A stretch of 64,000 nt of DNA from Sporothrix humicola. Lineage: Eukaryota > Ascomycota > Sordariomycetes > Ophiostomatales > Ophiostomataceae. The notes beneath the pieces are model-generated. The model was not told the origin of the DNA. It searched no databases and saw only the letters and a list, made by a program, of their open reading frames with translations. The translations under genes and the position numbers were made by a program. The stretch's first letter is position 1; the number at the start of each line of letters is the position of its first letter. Below are positions 1 through 8,111 of the stretch, piece by piece. The DNA lies in contig WNYE01000001.1 of assembly GCA_021396245.1 (NCBI GenBank), forward strand, positions 1-64,000. Direction: 5' to 3'.

Positions 1-543
1 GACGCCGCCGCCGACGCCGCCGCGGCCGCCCGCATCGCCGAGCGCGCGCAAAACGACGCCGGAACGGGCGCGTCCACCAAGGACCTGCCGCCGCTCGACT
101 GGAATACGTTTTTCGCGCTCCGCAAGACCCGCCGGCGCATCCAGCTGGCCTTTAGCGTGGCGGGCGGACTGACCGGCGGGCTGGTCGGCGGTTTGTTTCT
201 GGGCTCGGGCGTCGCCGAGCCGATGCTGAGCACCATCCCTCTGGACCCTTTCCTCACACTCGGGCTGATGACGTTTGGCTTTGCGGCGCTCGGCTGGCTC
301 GCCGGCCCGAGCATCGGCAACGTTGTTTTCTACGCGTGGAAGCGGCAGTACAAGGTGCAGATGACCTTGAAGGAGACGCAATTTTTCGCGCGCATCAAGC
401 GCAACCGCGTCGACCCGACGGCGTCGTCGGCCGGCAACCCGGTGCCCGACTTTTACGGCGAGAAGATTTCGAGCGTGGCCGGCTACCGGCAGTGGCTCAA
501 GGACCAGCGGGCCTTTAACAAGAAGCGGACGACTTTTGTGTAG
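1..543 (+). CDS. PAM17: Pam17, mitochondrial presequence translocase-associated motor subunit (5' truncated)
   Basis: The frame is open from base 1, so the start lies outside the window. The visible part begins with an Ala/Arg/Asp-rich stretch and then the conserved LDWNTFFALRKTRRR segment. Two hydrophobic Gly-rich membrane helices follow (around GGLTGGLVGGLFLG and LTLGLMTFGFAALGWLAGP). The matrix-side tail ends DPTASS..NPVPDFYGEKI and SVAGYRQWLKDQRAF, which I recognise as the Pam17 family signature. Pam17 is an inner-membrane protein that helps organise the import motor (Pam16/18, Tim44, mtHsp70) at the TIM23 channel. The N-terminal targeting sequence is not visible. The gene converges on UBA4, with about 157 bp between the stops. 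The family call is from memory of conserved blocks and looks secure. Confidence 0.93.
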   Translation, partial: DAAADAAAAARIAERAQNDAGTGASTKDLPPLDWNTFFALRKTRRRIQLAFSVAGGLTGGLVGGLFLGSGVAEPMLSTIPLDPFLTLGLMTFGFAALGWLAGPSIGNVVFYAWKRQYKVQMTLKETQFFARIKRNRVDPTASSAGNPVPDFYGEKISSVAGYRQWLKDQRAFNKKRTTFV

Positions 544-700
544 GGGCGGTCTGGAAGAAAAGCTAAAGAAAACAGAAGGAGGAACAACGTGGATCAATGG
601 ACAATGTACTTCACAGAACGAATAAATCCAACTCTTATGATTATGATTTTGTGCTATTGTGCGTGGTGTCTAGTTATTGTATTCAAATAAAGCCTCCTGC

Positions 701-2197
701 CTACACAAACGGCATTGTAGAGTCGACTTGGCGCTTCCATGCGAGCAGTCCACCCTCGACATCACCAACAAACCGTGTTCCCGCTTTCGTCCTGTCCAGC
801 CCCAGCGTCTTGAGCTGTCGCGTGACAACTTGTGAGTCGTTTCCCACTCGGCAGACCAGGTAGATTGGCGCTGTATCGTCAGCAATTCCTTCAGGAAGCC
901 ATGATGGTAAGCTTTCCTCCTCCTTTGCAGGCTTCTGCGTCTGCGAAAACGGAATGTTGATGGCCCCTGGTATAGAGCCCATGTTGTAAAACTCTTTCTC
1001 CCTGACATCCAACAGCCAGTGCCTCCGCCCTTCGTCTTTCTGTTGTCCGTGCACCCTTTGATAGTCCTCCACCGACACTCGTTCGTCCGGCTGGAGAATG
1101 TGTTGCGTCACGGCCGTGCTTCCGCCGCAGAACTGCACATAGTCTGGCCAGCCATGTCCAGTACTGTCCACATCTCCCAACGACTTTAACTTTTTGAGCG
1201 GCGCATCCTCTGAACAGGCAAAGCAGTCGTTCCGCCGTCCTTTGAGTCGTACTGTCCGGAACGTCGGCGCCACCAAGCCGCCAGCACCGCCAGCAGAGAA
1301 AAGCGTGAGTGTCGAAGGAGGCGCCGCTGCTGGCGGGTCACTAACTAGGACGCGGATCGCCTCCAGGGCCTGCAGAACGCCCATCACACCCACGACCGGC
1401 CCCAGCACGCCGCCTTCGGCACACGACGTCTGGCTCGCCGCTGGTGGTGGTTTCGGGAACACGCAGCGGTAGCAGGGGCCTTTGTCGGGAGGCCAGTTGA
1501 GCACCGTCAGCTGTCCGTCGGTCCGCAGAGCCGCCGCCGACACCAGCGGGATGCCCGCCCGCACACACGCGTCCGAGATCAAATAACGGATCGCGGGGTG
1601 GTCGGTGCAGTCCAGGACCAACGTTACGTCCTTTTGGTCCTCGCTCCGCTCGTTTCTTTCCTCGTTTCTGTCCTCGCTTCGCTCGCTGTCTCCGAGGATG
1701 CGTCCCACGTTCTCCGTCGAAAGATGTTCCCGATGGACAGTGTACTTGACACTCGGATTCCGCGCTCGCATCGCAGCCACAAGACTGTCGACCTTGTACT
1801 GCCCGACTCTCGCGGTCGTGTGTGCCACCTGGCGGTGCAGATTCGACGTCTCGACCGTGTCGCCGTCGACGAGCACAAGGTGGCCCACGCCCGCGCCGGC
1901 CAAGTACAGCGACGCAGGACAGCCGAGGCCGCCCGCGCCAATGATCACGACTTTCGAGTTTTTGAGTCGCAGCTGGCCCTGCACGCCGACGCCCGGCAGA
2001 ATCAGCTGGCGCGCATAGCGGTCGTACTCGTCGGCCTGGAGTGGCCAGGGCCAGTCTGGTGTTGTGTTCTGTGAGGAGTTTTGTCGCCGTTGATCGTCAT
2101 TTTCCTGTTCTTCAGCCTCCACCTTTGCCAGCTGTTCGCGGAGAGACTGCAGCTCGGCCTCGGCCGCTGCTATGCGTCGCCGTAAGTCGGCGGACAT
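701..2197 (-). CDS. UBA4: Uba4/MOCS3, adenylyltransferase-sulfurtransferase (E1-like plus rhodanese)
   Basis: A 498-residue intronless protein starting with ATG at 2197. It activates the C-terminus of the ubiquitin-like Urm1 (tRNA thiolation, urmylation) and, in moulds, of the molybdopterin synthase small subunit (the cnxF role). A short N-terminal coiled coil is followed by a ThiF/E1 domain with the nucleotide loop GAGGLGCPASLYLA and the LVDGDTVETSNLHRQ block. Zinc cysteines are CYRC (C242, C245) and a later CFAC pair. The C-terminal rhodanese domain (about residues 390-498) has the active-site loop CRVGNDS, with C449 as the probable sulfur carrier. Odd point: between the E1 strands there is a short charged insert rich in Arg, Glu, Ser and Asp (about residues 172-190) encoded by near-repetitive DNA at roughly 1637-1692; it probably lies in a surface loop. 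Confidence 0.95.
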   Translation of the reverse strand: MSADLRRRIAAAEAELQSLREQLAKVEAEEQENDDQRRQNSSQNTTPDWPWPLQADEYDRYARQLILPGVGVQGQLRLKNSKVVIIGAGGLGCPASLYLAGAGVGHLVLVDGDTVETSNLHRQVAHTTARVGQYKVDSLVAAMRARNPSVKYTVHREHLSTENVGRILGDSERSEDRNEERNERSEDQKDVTLVLDCTDHPAIRYLISDACVRAGIPLVSAAALRTDGQLTVLNWPPDKGPCYRCVFPKPPPAASQTSCAEGGVLGPVVGVMGVLQALEAIRVLVSDPPAAAPPSTLTLFSAGGAGGLVAPTFRTVRLKGRRNDCFACSEDAPLKKLKSLGDVDSTGHGWPDYVQFCGGSTAVTQHILQPDERVSVEDYQRVHGQQKDEGRRHWLLDVREKEFYNMGSIPGAINIPFSQTQKPAKEEESLPSWLPEGIADDTAPIYLVCRVGNDSQVVTRQLKTLGLDRTKAGTRFVGDVEGGLLAWKRQVDSTMPFV

Positions 2198-2480
2198 GGT
2201 GGGGTGTGGGATGGAAGGAGAAATAAATTAAAATAATAAGGAAGGTGTTAAGAACAAAAAAGTAATCAAGGCGATCATAAGAGTGATCTTAAGTCCTATG
2301 AAACGGCAGAATGGTACATGGTCAAGGCTGGTAATGTTGATACCGTTTGGCGGCAACGGCGATCGCTGCAATTAAAAAAAAAAAATACAGAGCTATTGAC
2401 AGCTTTGTAGCTTTACTGCCACTCGATTGCGAGCGCAGCGAGGACACAAAAAAAAAGTTGACATAAAAGCAAAAAAGAAC

Positions 2481-2582
2481 GATGGGAGTGAGATTTGAAC
2501 TCACGCGACCGAAGCCATATGATATTTAGTACCCTTTTGGGGCAATTCTAATCATACCCATTAACCACTCTGGCATCCCACC
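2481..2582 (-). tRNA. tRNA-Ser(AGA) with an intron
   Basis: On the minus strand the 7-bp acceptor stem pairs GGTGGGA with TCCCATC (one G-U). The D stem is CCA/TGG, the anticodon stem is TATGA/TCATA, the T arm is GTGAG-TTCAAAT-CTCAC, and there is a long variable arm (GGC/GTC stem) as expected of a class II tRNA. The anticodon loop reads T-T-A-G-A-A, giving anticodon AGA (serine). About 22 nt between position 37 and the 3' half of the anticodon stem do not fit the cloverleaf and are read as the usual nuclear tRNA intron. The assignment is a hand fold; a covariance-model search would confirm the isotype and the exact intron ends. Confidence 0.82.
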
Positions 2583-2634
2583 TATTGTTCGTGAAAGCTT
2601 TTGCTCTTAATTTAATTATATAGTTAGTATCCAC

Positions 2635-2694
2635 ACAGAGCACACTGTCGCAATCACAAGGAAAGAACAGAGCACACTGTCGCAATCAAGGAAA
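2635..2694. repeat. Two tandem copies of a ~28-bp direct repeat
   Basis: The sequence starting ACAGAGCACACTGTCGCAAT occurs at 2635 and again at 2667, each followed by AAGGAAA, with a 2-bp length difference. It lies just upstream (on the tRNA's strand) of the tRNA-Ser gene. Its function is unknown and it may be a simple local duplication. Confidence 0.8.
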
Positions 2695-2939
2695 TTGCTC
2701 CCTCTGCGGGAGCACAAACACCAACCAAAAGCTGTAGAGTGTCTGGAAAGTGGATAAATGATACGTAATACAAGGGACAAGGATTGGCCACCAAAATTGG
2801 TGGGAGATTGATGTCTTATTGATTGCTATTCTATGTTACAAATTTCCTTTTTCTCAAATTGAGGAAGGACACTTTTGTTAGCTTGTTTTAACCCACTATC
2901 CCGTCACGTGCTCCAGAAGAGCAACCGTCAAGTAGGGAA

Positions 2940-3015
2940 GGTGGGATGTCAAGGTGGTCTAATGGTCGTAAATTTTTTGCTAATCATACCCATTAGACCA
3001 CTCTGGCATCCCACC
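2940..3015. repeat. Inverted duplicate of a tRNA-Ser 5' half (hairpin)
   Basis: The right arm (about 2978-3015) is, on the minus strand, a near copy of the 5' half of the tRNA-Ser at 2481-2582: acceptor strand, D arm and start of the anticodon arm. The left arm (2940-2977) is a slightly diverged inverted copy of the same segment, so the two arms can fold into a hairpin of about 26 bp. Neither arm has the anticodon-stem 3' side or T arm, so this is not a functional tRNA. It could be the remnant of a tRNA-derived insertion or a fold-back duplication. Confidence 0.8.
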
Positions 3016-3370
3016 TTGTTGTTCGTTGGAGAATTATGGCCTAGTTTAGGTTTATACGCCCCGCACCAGTTGCACGGGCGGCCGGTACATCCACTGCCCG
3101 GATCCTAATATTTACACCCTTTAAATGAATTTGTGTACCTCCCCTTTTGTTACCGTTAAGCTTAATTAGAAAGGAGTTAGTTACGTGTATACCCTTCTAT
3201 AACGGTGATTTCCTGCTGAGAAGATAGCCTTTGCCAGCACAGGCCTCCGGGGCCATTAATGTTTTTGCCCGTTTTGTTTGTATGACTCCGACTTAGAGAG
3301 CAGTGTGAGGTTTTACACGTCTACAACTGTGGAGATTCTGTCTAAACATATCACTCTACATCTTACCGGC

Positions 3371-3652
3371 ATGAGAGGCAGAATGCCATGCCCTGCATCC
3401 CGGCCAACTCCCGAGGGCCTTTCAACATGTGACCAGACACAGCCTCTTAATGCAGCACAGTTGACTGAACACCTGCGCACAGTTCACGGCATGGGCAAGG
3501 TGGCACAGCTTCTCACGATTGGCGCCGGCGACGTTCAAATTCTGCAAAAGAAACGGACAAGTAAAGAAGTAAAAAAGGAGCCAGCCTCGAAAAACGTAAA
3601 GATACCGCCGAAGGCGAGAATACTGCCGCTACGACAGACATTGCAACAGTAG
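3371..3652 (+). CDS. Short ORF with a degenerate C2H2-like finger, unknown
   Basis: A 93-residue frame from the first ATG. It contains Cys-Pro near the start, a second Cys twelve residues on, and then LTEHLRTVHGM, which resembles the helix of a C2H2 zinc finger (L-x2-H-x4-H). The tail is lysine-rich. The Cys spacing is wrong for a classical finger, so this is either a decayed finger fragment or chance. The frame stays open upstream to about 3278 without an ATG. It sits directly before the 9-bp minisatellite. Low confidence that it is a real gene. Confidence 0.25.
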   Translation: MRGRMPCPASRPTPEGLSTCDQTQPLNAAQLTEHLRTVHGMGKVAQLLTIGAGDVQILQKKRTSKEVKKEPASKNVKIPPKARILPLRQTLQQ

Positions 3653-3747
3653 CCGAAGAGAGATAGAGAGAGAGCCGATGAGGATGAAGCTGCCCCCAAC
3701 GAGCAAGTTCGACTTGACTCTTCATAAGTATTATAAGTGTTTTAAAT

Positions 3748-3909
3748 GCTGTAAGTGCTGTAAGTGCTGTAGGTGCTGTAAGTGCTGTAAGTGCTGTAAG
3801 TGCTGTAAGTGCTGTAAGTGCTGTAAGTGCTGTAAGTGCTGTAAGTGCTGTAAGTGCTGTAAGTGCTGTAAGTGCTGTAAGTGCTGTAAGTGCTGTAAGT
3901 ACTGTAAGT
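3748..3909. repeat. Minisatellite, 18 copies of a 9-bp unit
   Basis: The unit GCTGTAAGT is repeated head to tail about 18 times with only two visible substitutions (an AGGT variant in the third unit, and an A at the start of the last). Because 9 is a multiple of 3, every frame stays open: the plus strand would read Cys-Lys-Cys repeats and the minus strand Thr-Ala-Leu repeats. I regard both as artefacts of the repeat. The near-perfect identity suggests recent expansion and probable length polymorphism. Confidence 0.95.
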
Positions 3910-4131
3910 AAAAGTCGAAAAGACAACGGTTTGTCGCTAATTACACAGAGGCAGTGGATGTACCGGCCGCCTTGCACGTGCGCTTTTTCGTTTTTCTCTT
4001 CTTTTTGCTCTTGTTCTTAGCTCTCCCCACCAAAACCTTATCTTATCGCAATCACACACAAAAAAGTTGGCGATAACCAGACTCGCAACGGTCAACTCTC
4101 AACCACACCAACATCGACATCGTCAACAATC

Positions 4132-4811
4132 ATGGTGAGTACATCCCTCGACTCCATCTTTTTGCTACGCATGCTGACCTTTAGGCCCCCGTCGCACCAA
4201 AGATGAGCCACCGGGCCAAGGCCCTCGCCCGCATCGCCGACCCAACTTTGCCGCGCAAAGTCCACCGCGAAGACAACACCGTGACCGACGCCTTTCTACA
4301 CTCCAAGCGCGACAAGCAGATTATCAAAAAGGCCAGCTTTCGCGCGCAGGTCCTGGACAAGGCCGGCCCTCAGAAGAAGGCCCTGAAACGACGCCGCCCC
4401 TCGAAAAAGCTGGTGGCCACGCTCGAGTCGCTGGCCGATGCACTTCCCGATCTCCCCTCCTCCAAAGCCGACGACGCCGAGTACGACGAGTGGGACGGCA
4501 TCAAGAAGCGGCGGCGCCAGCAGTCTTTAAAGACACGCCCTGGCTCGCTCAAACGCAAGGAAAAGGTCGTGCAGGCCGAGATGCTGCGCTTTGGCCAGAA
4601 CCTGGCGCAGCTGACCGCCGTCAAAGAAGAGACGGTCCAGAAGGAGGCACAGGAGGAGGTGGCAATGGAAGTCGAGAAGAAGGGCGACGAAAAGTCAGAG
4701 TCTGCTCCTGCCCCTGACACACGACAGTCGACGGCCAACCGTTTCGCGCTTCTGCGCAACTACATCTCCATGACCATGGAGCAGAACCCGGCATTCGTGA
4801 AGCCGGAGTAA
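4132..4811 (+). CDS. SLX9: Slx9-like ribosome biogenesis protein
   Basis: The start codon ATG at 4132-4134 is immediately followed by a GTGAGT donor. The intron is 4135-4184, and exon 2 continues in frame as APVAPKMSHRAK. The protein is 209 residues. The conserved blocks FLHSKRDKQIIKKASF, LKRRRPSKKLVATLESLADALP, SLKTRPGSLKRKEKVV..EMLRFG and the C-terminal NRFALLRNYISMTMEQNPAF match my memory of fungal Slx9, a nucleolar protein in 40S precursor (pre-18S) processing and export. It is highly basic with an acidic low-complexity stretch before the C-terminal block. The one-codon first exon is a feature seen in many short fungal genes; the alternative is initiation at the internal ATG at 4203. Confidence 0.88.
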
Positions 4812-5747
4812 GGAGGAGAGTCTTTTTTGATTTTTTGCTTGGGTGATTTTACGTTTCTATATTGTCTTGGCGCAAGGAGTTTGGTGTTCAAAAATCTGGA
4901 TGGAAATATTTTCCGAATAGTTTACGTTTTATGATACAATACAATTTTTTTTTAAGATAACTGAGTCGAGACTGTATTTGGTTGTGATGTAGTAACATTA
5001 TCGTAAATTTGTTTTGCAATTTATTCTTGTTGAAACGGTTATTTCTGTATTTTGTAATTTGTAATTCGATGTTCGTTTTAAATTTTGATATTAAATAATA
5101 TTTCGCAAAACCGATAGTTAATTTTCTTCTAAACAACACATTTTTTTCACGAATATAATAAATTTGACAAAAGATAAAGTAAATAGATGAAAGAATGTTC
5201 TAATGTCAAATACTAGTTAACAGATCAATATGGCTGTCTTGATAGGCTGCGTTGACATGACTTGCGTTGGAATATTAAGTGTTGGCATATCATGTGTTGA
5301 CGAAATCAGTGTTGGGGTGCGGATGTTGGTTGGTGATGGTTGGTGATGCAAATGCTCTGCTCTATTGAGGCAGCGTAGCATAACAACTACCAAGCATGTT
5401 GGGTTTGCATACGTACTAGTCTAAATGATTGCAAGTCATAGTCACAGTCATAGACGCAATCACTGTCGTAGTATGAAGTTAGATGTAGATGACTTTTGTT
5501 CTATTAAAGACAAGTATCAAGAAGATCGTATATGAAGAAATGAAATACCATTTTGTCCTTTTTTAGAAAAATCAAACAACTGCGCATCCGAAACACCAAT
5601 CCAAAACGCCTAGCAGAAAAGAAAAATAATAAATGGATATAAAAACAATCGCACCCGCAAATATGAATCTCAAATGTCAAACATGGCTATCGTCTCGTCG
5701 TGGTCCTCCTCGTGAAATAGGAAGAGGTTGTCCTGGCGGACAACCTC
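4812..5747. other. AT-rich intergenic region
   Basis: The 936 bp between the 3' ends of SLX9 and the protease gene are AT-rich and contain short GTTG-type repeats around 5255-5345. I see no ORF with coding character, no RNA gene and no mobile-element remnant. Confidence 0.6.
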
Positions 5748-8111
5748 CTAGTCAATCCTCGGCACCTCCTTCTTGGCAAAAGGCGACGCGCTGCGGCGGC
5801 GCTCGCCCTCGCGGCGCAGGTTCTCAATGATGCGCAGCATCTCCTGGCGGCCGCCCTGGGCGTCGATCATCTTGCCGCCCAGGCTCATGGAGACCTTTTC
5901 GCGGGCGTGGGCATTGAGGAGGCGCTTCACCAACAAGAACCGCATGAGGACGCACACGTAGACGCCGCAGTCGATGGAGTTGCCCTGCTGCGGGGTGTCG
6001 TCAATGTTGCGGAACCTCAAAGGCTGGTTGAGGACGACGGCGAGGCGGGAGGTGACGCTGCGGGCGGCGATCAGGTTGTTTGCGCCCATGGAGTCGTAGT
6101 GGAAGGCGACGCCGTCGGTGATGGAGATGAGTAGCAAAGACCAGTGGGAGCCCTCGTTGCCCTGGCGGTTGCGGGGGTCGGCCGCGTCGGAAATCGGAAT
6201 AAAGACGTGGGTGACATCCTTAAAGTTGGGCAGCGCCTGGCGGGCGACCTCGCGGTTTGCGCTGGCCAGGAGCATGAGGAAGGACGCTCTCAACAGGACG
6301 ATGCGGGCCTGCGGGTACTTTGGCAGGACCTCGTGCTCGAGGTACTCCTGCCAAAAGGTGATGTTGTTGTCGGTGAGCCAGTCACTTCTCAGGACGTGCA
6401 CGTCTTCGTTTGTGAGCGTGACGCCATGGTAGGACAGATAGGGCTTGGACATCTGCTCGCGGGTAGGGGGGACGGTCAGTGAGTTGTTGGAGGATGAGGT
6501 AGAGCTTGAGCTTGAGCTTGAGCTTGCGTTTGAACTTGAACGTGAATGTGAACGTGAAGAGGAAGATGTAGATGTGCTGGGGGCTGGTGAAGATGTGCTG
6601 CGTGAGGACGCCCGCGACGACCGCGACGACTGCGACGTCTTGGCCAGCGACGCCTTGACGTTGGCCCGCGTCAGCTTCTTGTAGAGCGACGCCGCCGTGT
6701 CCTGTTCCCACTCGGGATCCAGCAGCTGCGCGTAGTCGTACTCCTCGGACGTGTGGCCCCGCGTAAACTCGCAGGTGACACCCGGGATCTTGGGCACAAA
6801 GTCCTCGAATCTTTTAGAGAGCTTGCCCTTGTTGCGGCCCGTCTTGGGCGCTGGATGCTCCTCCTTCCAGGCGCCAAACGCCGCCTCGCCCAGGTACTGG
6901 CCCGTCTTCTTGCTCCAGGGGACCGTGTGCACTAGCAGGTGGTCGTCCGCCTGAAGCGAGTCGAGGACGTGCGGGTGGAGGCGCAGAGCGTCTTCGGACA
7001 TCCGAGAAGTTGAGTTGACGTCCTGGGCCAGCGTGGACATGCAGAAAGACTCGGTCGGCGGGACCAGGCCCTTCTTGTTGGACAGGTCCTGGCCCGGGAA
7101 CATGGCCTGGAACTTTTCCATTACACGCACCTCGTCCTCGAGGTTGCGCTCATAAGCCACGTCCGCAACGTCCAGGTCTTCCGACAGGTAGTAGTCGACA
7201 AAAGGAACCTGGGCCTCGACGGTGTCGACATCGCGGCTCACGGTGCTCCCAGAAAGATGAGGGAAGGAGGTGGGCGCGCCTACAGTACCGTACTCTGAAG
7301 AGGGAGGAATCGTCTTGCCGGGTGCGGCGACATACGCCTTTGCAGTGGTCCAGTTGAACATGTGCGGCTGGTCATGGCTGAGAGTCGGCAGAGACGAAGA
7401 CGAGACAGGCTTGCTGGGGCTGATCCAGATGGCATGCACAACCACGTCTCTTGCGGCGTCGACCAGCTGTGCCAGCTTCTCGGGTTCGATGTTGGGGCCA
7501 CAGTCCGAGCCAGAGTCTGAGTCGGAGGGGTCAGAGGAGACTGAAGAGTTTGAGACGGAGACCCACGAGTTTGAACGGGACTTTTTTGTTGGAGTGACGT
7601 CCTTAACGCCCTCCTTGTCGTCCTCGTCCTCATCCTCGACCACAACAACTCTGCGCTGTCTGCGGCGTTTGCGGCAAGAGACGACGACCGGCTCGTCGTC
7701 AGAGTCGGAAGAGGAAGAGCTCTCTGAAGTATCGTTGTCCAGCGTGTCAGAGGAGTCCGACATTGGCGTGTGAGGAGCAGACTCGTCGTCTGCGTCTGCG
7801 TCTGCGTCGTAGTCGGTTTCGGTGGACTGGAGAATGTCCAGGTTGATAGCCAGGCTGGTGTCCTCGTCCACGTTGGTGTTGTCGTCTTCTTCGACTGGGA
7901 GCTGAGGGAAAGGCTCGAGAGACTCTGGCAGAGGCAGAGGCTCAAACGACTCGGGAAGAGTGCGCGGCCGCGACGGGGGCAGGACAAAAGGCTGGTCCAG
8001 ACCATAGGTCGCGTTGAGCTCTTCAAAGTTGTCCATGATGAAGTTGCGGAACTCGGGGTCGACGCTGTCGCCCCGGTTGAAGTTGACTGGATGCTCCATC
8101 TTGGGATCCAT
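5748..8111 (-). CDS. Ulp1/SENP-type (C48) SUMO or NEDD8 protease
   Basis: A 787-residue intronless protein with ATG at 8111. The first ~550 residues are low-complexity: acidic/Ser stretches, a basic RKRRRQRR segment near residue 150 (possible NLS) and a long Ser/Arg-Ser run before residue 560. The C-terminal ~200 residues are a C48 peptidase domain. Catalytic residues are visible in the expected order: His656 in GSHWSLLLI, Asp673 in HYDSM, Gln709 in PQQGNSIDCG and nucleophile Cys715. The compact domain with LSYHGVTLTNEDVHVL and WLTDNNITFWQEYL resembles the SENP8/NEDP1 branch, which removes NEDD8, more than Ulp1 itself, but substrate choice cannot be settled by eye. It probably acts in the nucleus. 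The gene converges on SLX9. Confidence 0.9.
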   Translation of the reverse strand: MDPKMEHPVNFNRGDSVDPEFRNFIMDNFEELNATYGLDQPFVLPPSRPRTLPESFEPLPLPESLEPFPQLPVEEDDNTNVDEDTSLAINLDILQSTETDYDADADADDESAPHTPMSDSSDTLDNDTSESSSSSDSDDEPVVVSCRKRRRQRRVVVVEDEDEDDKEGVKDVTPTKKSRSNSWVSVSNSSVSSDPSDSDSGSDCGPNIEPEKLAQLVDAARDVVVHAIWISPSKPVSSSSLPTLSHDQPHMFNWTTAKAYVAAPGKTIPPSSEYGTVGAPTSFPHLSGSTVSRDVDTVEAQVPFVDYYLSEDLDVADVAYERNLEDEVRVMEKFQAMFPGQDLSNKKGLVPPTESFCMSTLAQDVNSTSRMSEDALRLHPHVLDSLQADDHLLVHTVPWSKKTGQYLGEAAFGAWKEEHPAPKTGRNKGKLSKRFEDFVPKIPGVTCEFTRGHTSEEYDYAQLLDPEWEQDTAASLYKKLTRANVKASLAKTSQSSRSSRASSRSTSSPAPSTSTSSSSRSHSRSSSNASSSSSSSSTSSSNNSLTVPPTREQMSKPYLSYHGVTLTNEDVHVLRSDWLTDNNITFWQEYLEHEVLPKYPQARIVLLRASFLMLLASANREVARQALPNFKDVTHVFIPISDAADPRNRQGNEGSHWSLLLISITDGVAFHYDSMGANNLIAARSVTSRLAVVLNQPLRFRNIDDTPQQGNSIDCGVYVCVLMRFLLVKRLLNAHAREKVSMSLGGKMIDAQGGRQEMLRIIENLRREGERRRSASPFAKKEVPRID

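Noticed and set aside
3748..3909. CRISPR array
   Set aside because: Uniform 9-bp tandem units with no spacers, in a fungal genome.
3678..3911. Open frame encoding Cys-Lys-Cys repeats, metallothionein-like at first sight
   Set aside because: It is produced entirely by the 9-bp minisatellite; the opposite strand is equally open (Thr-Ala-Leu repeats). No flanking conserved sequence.
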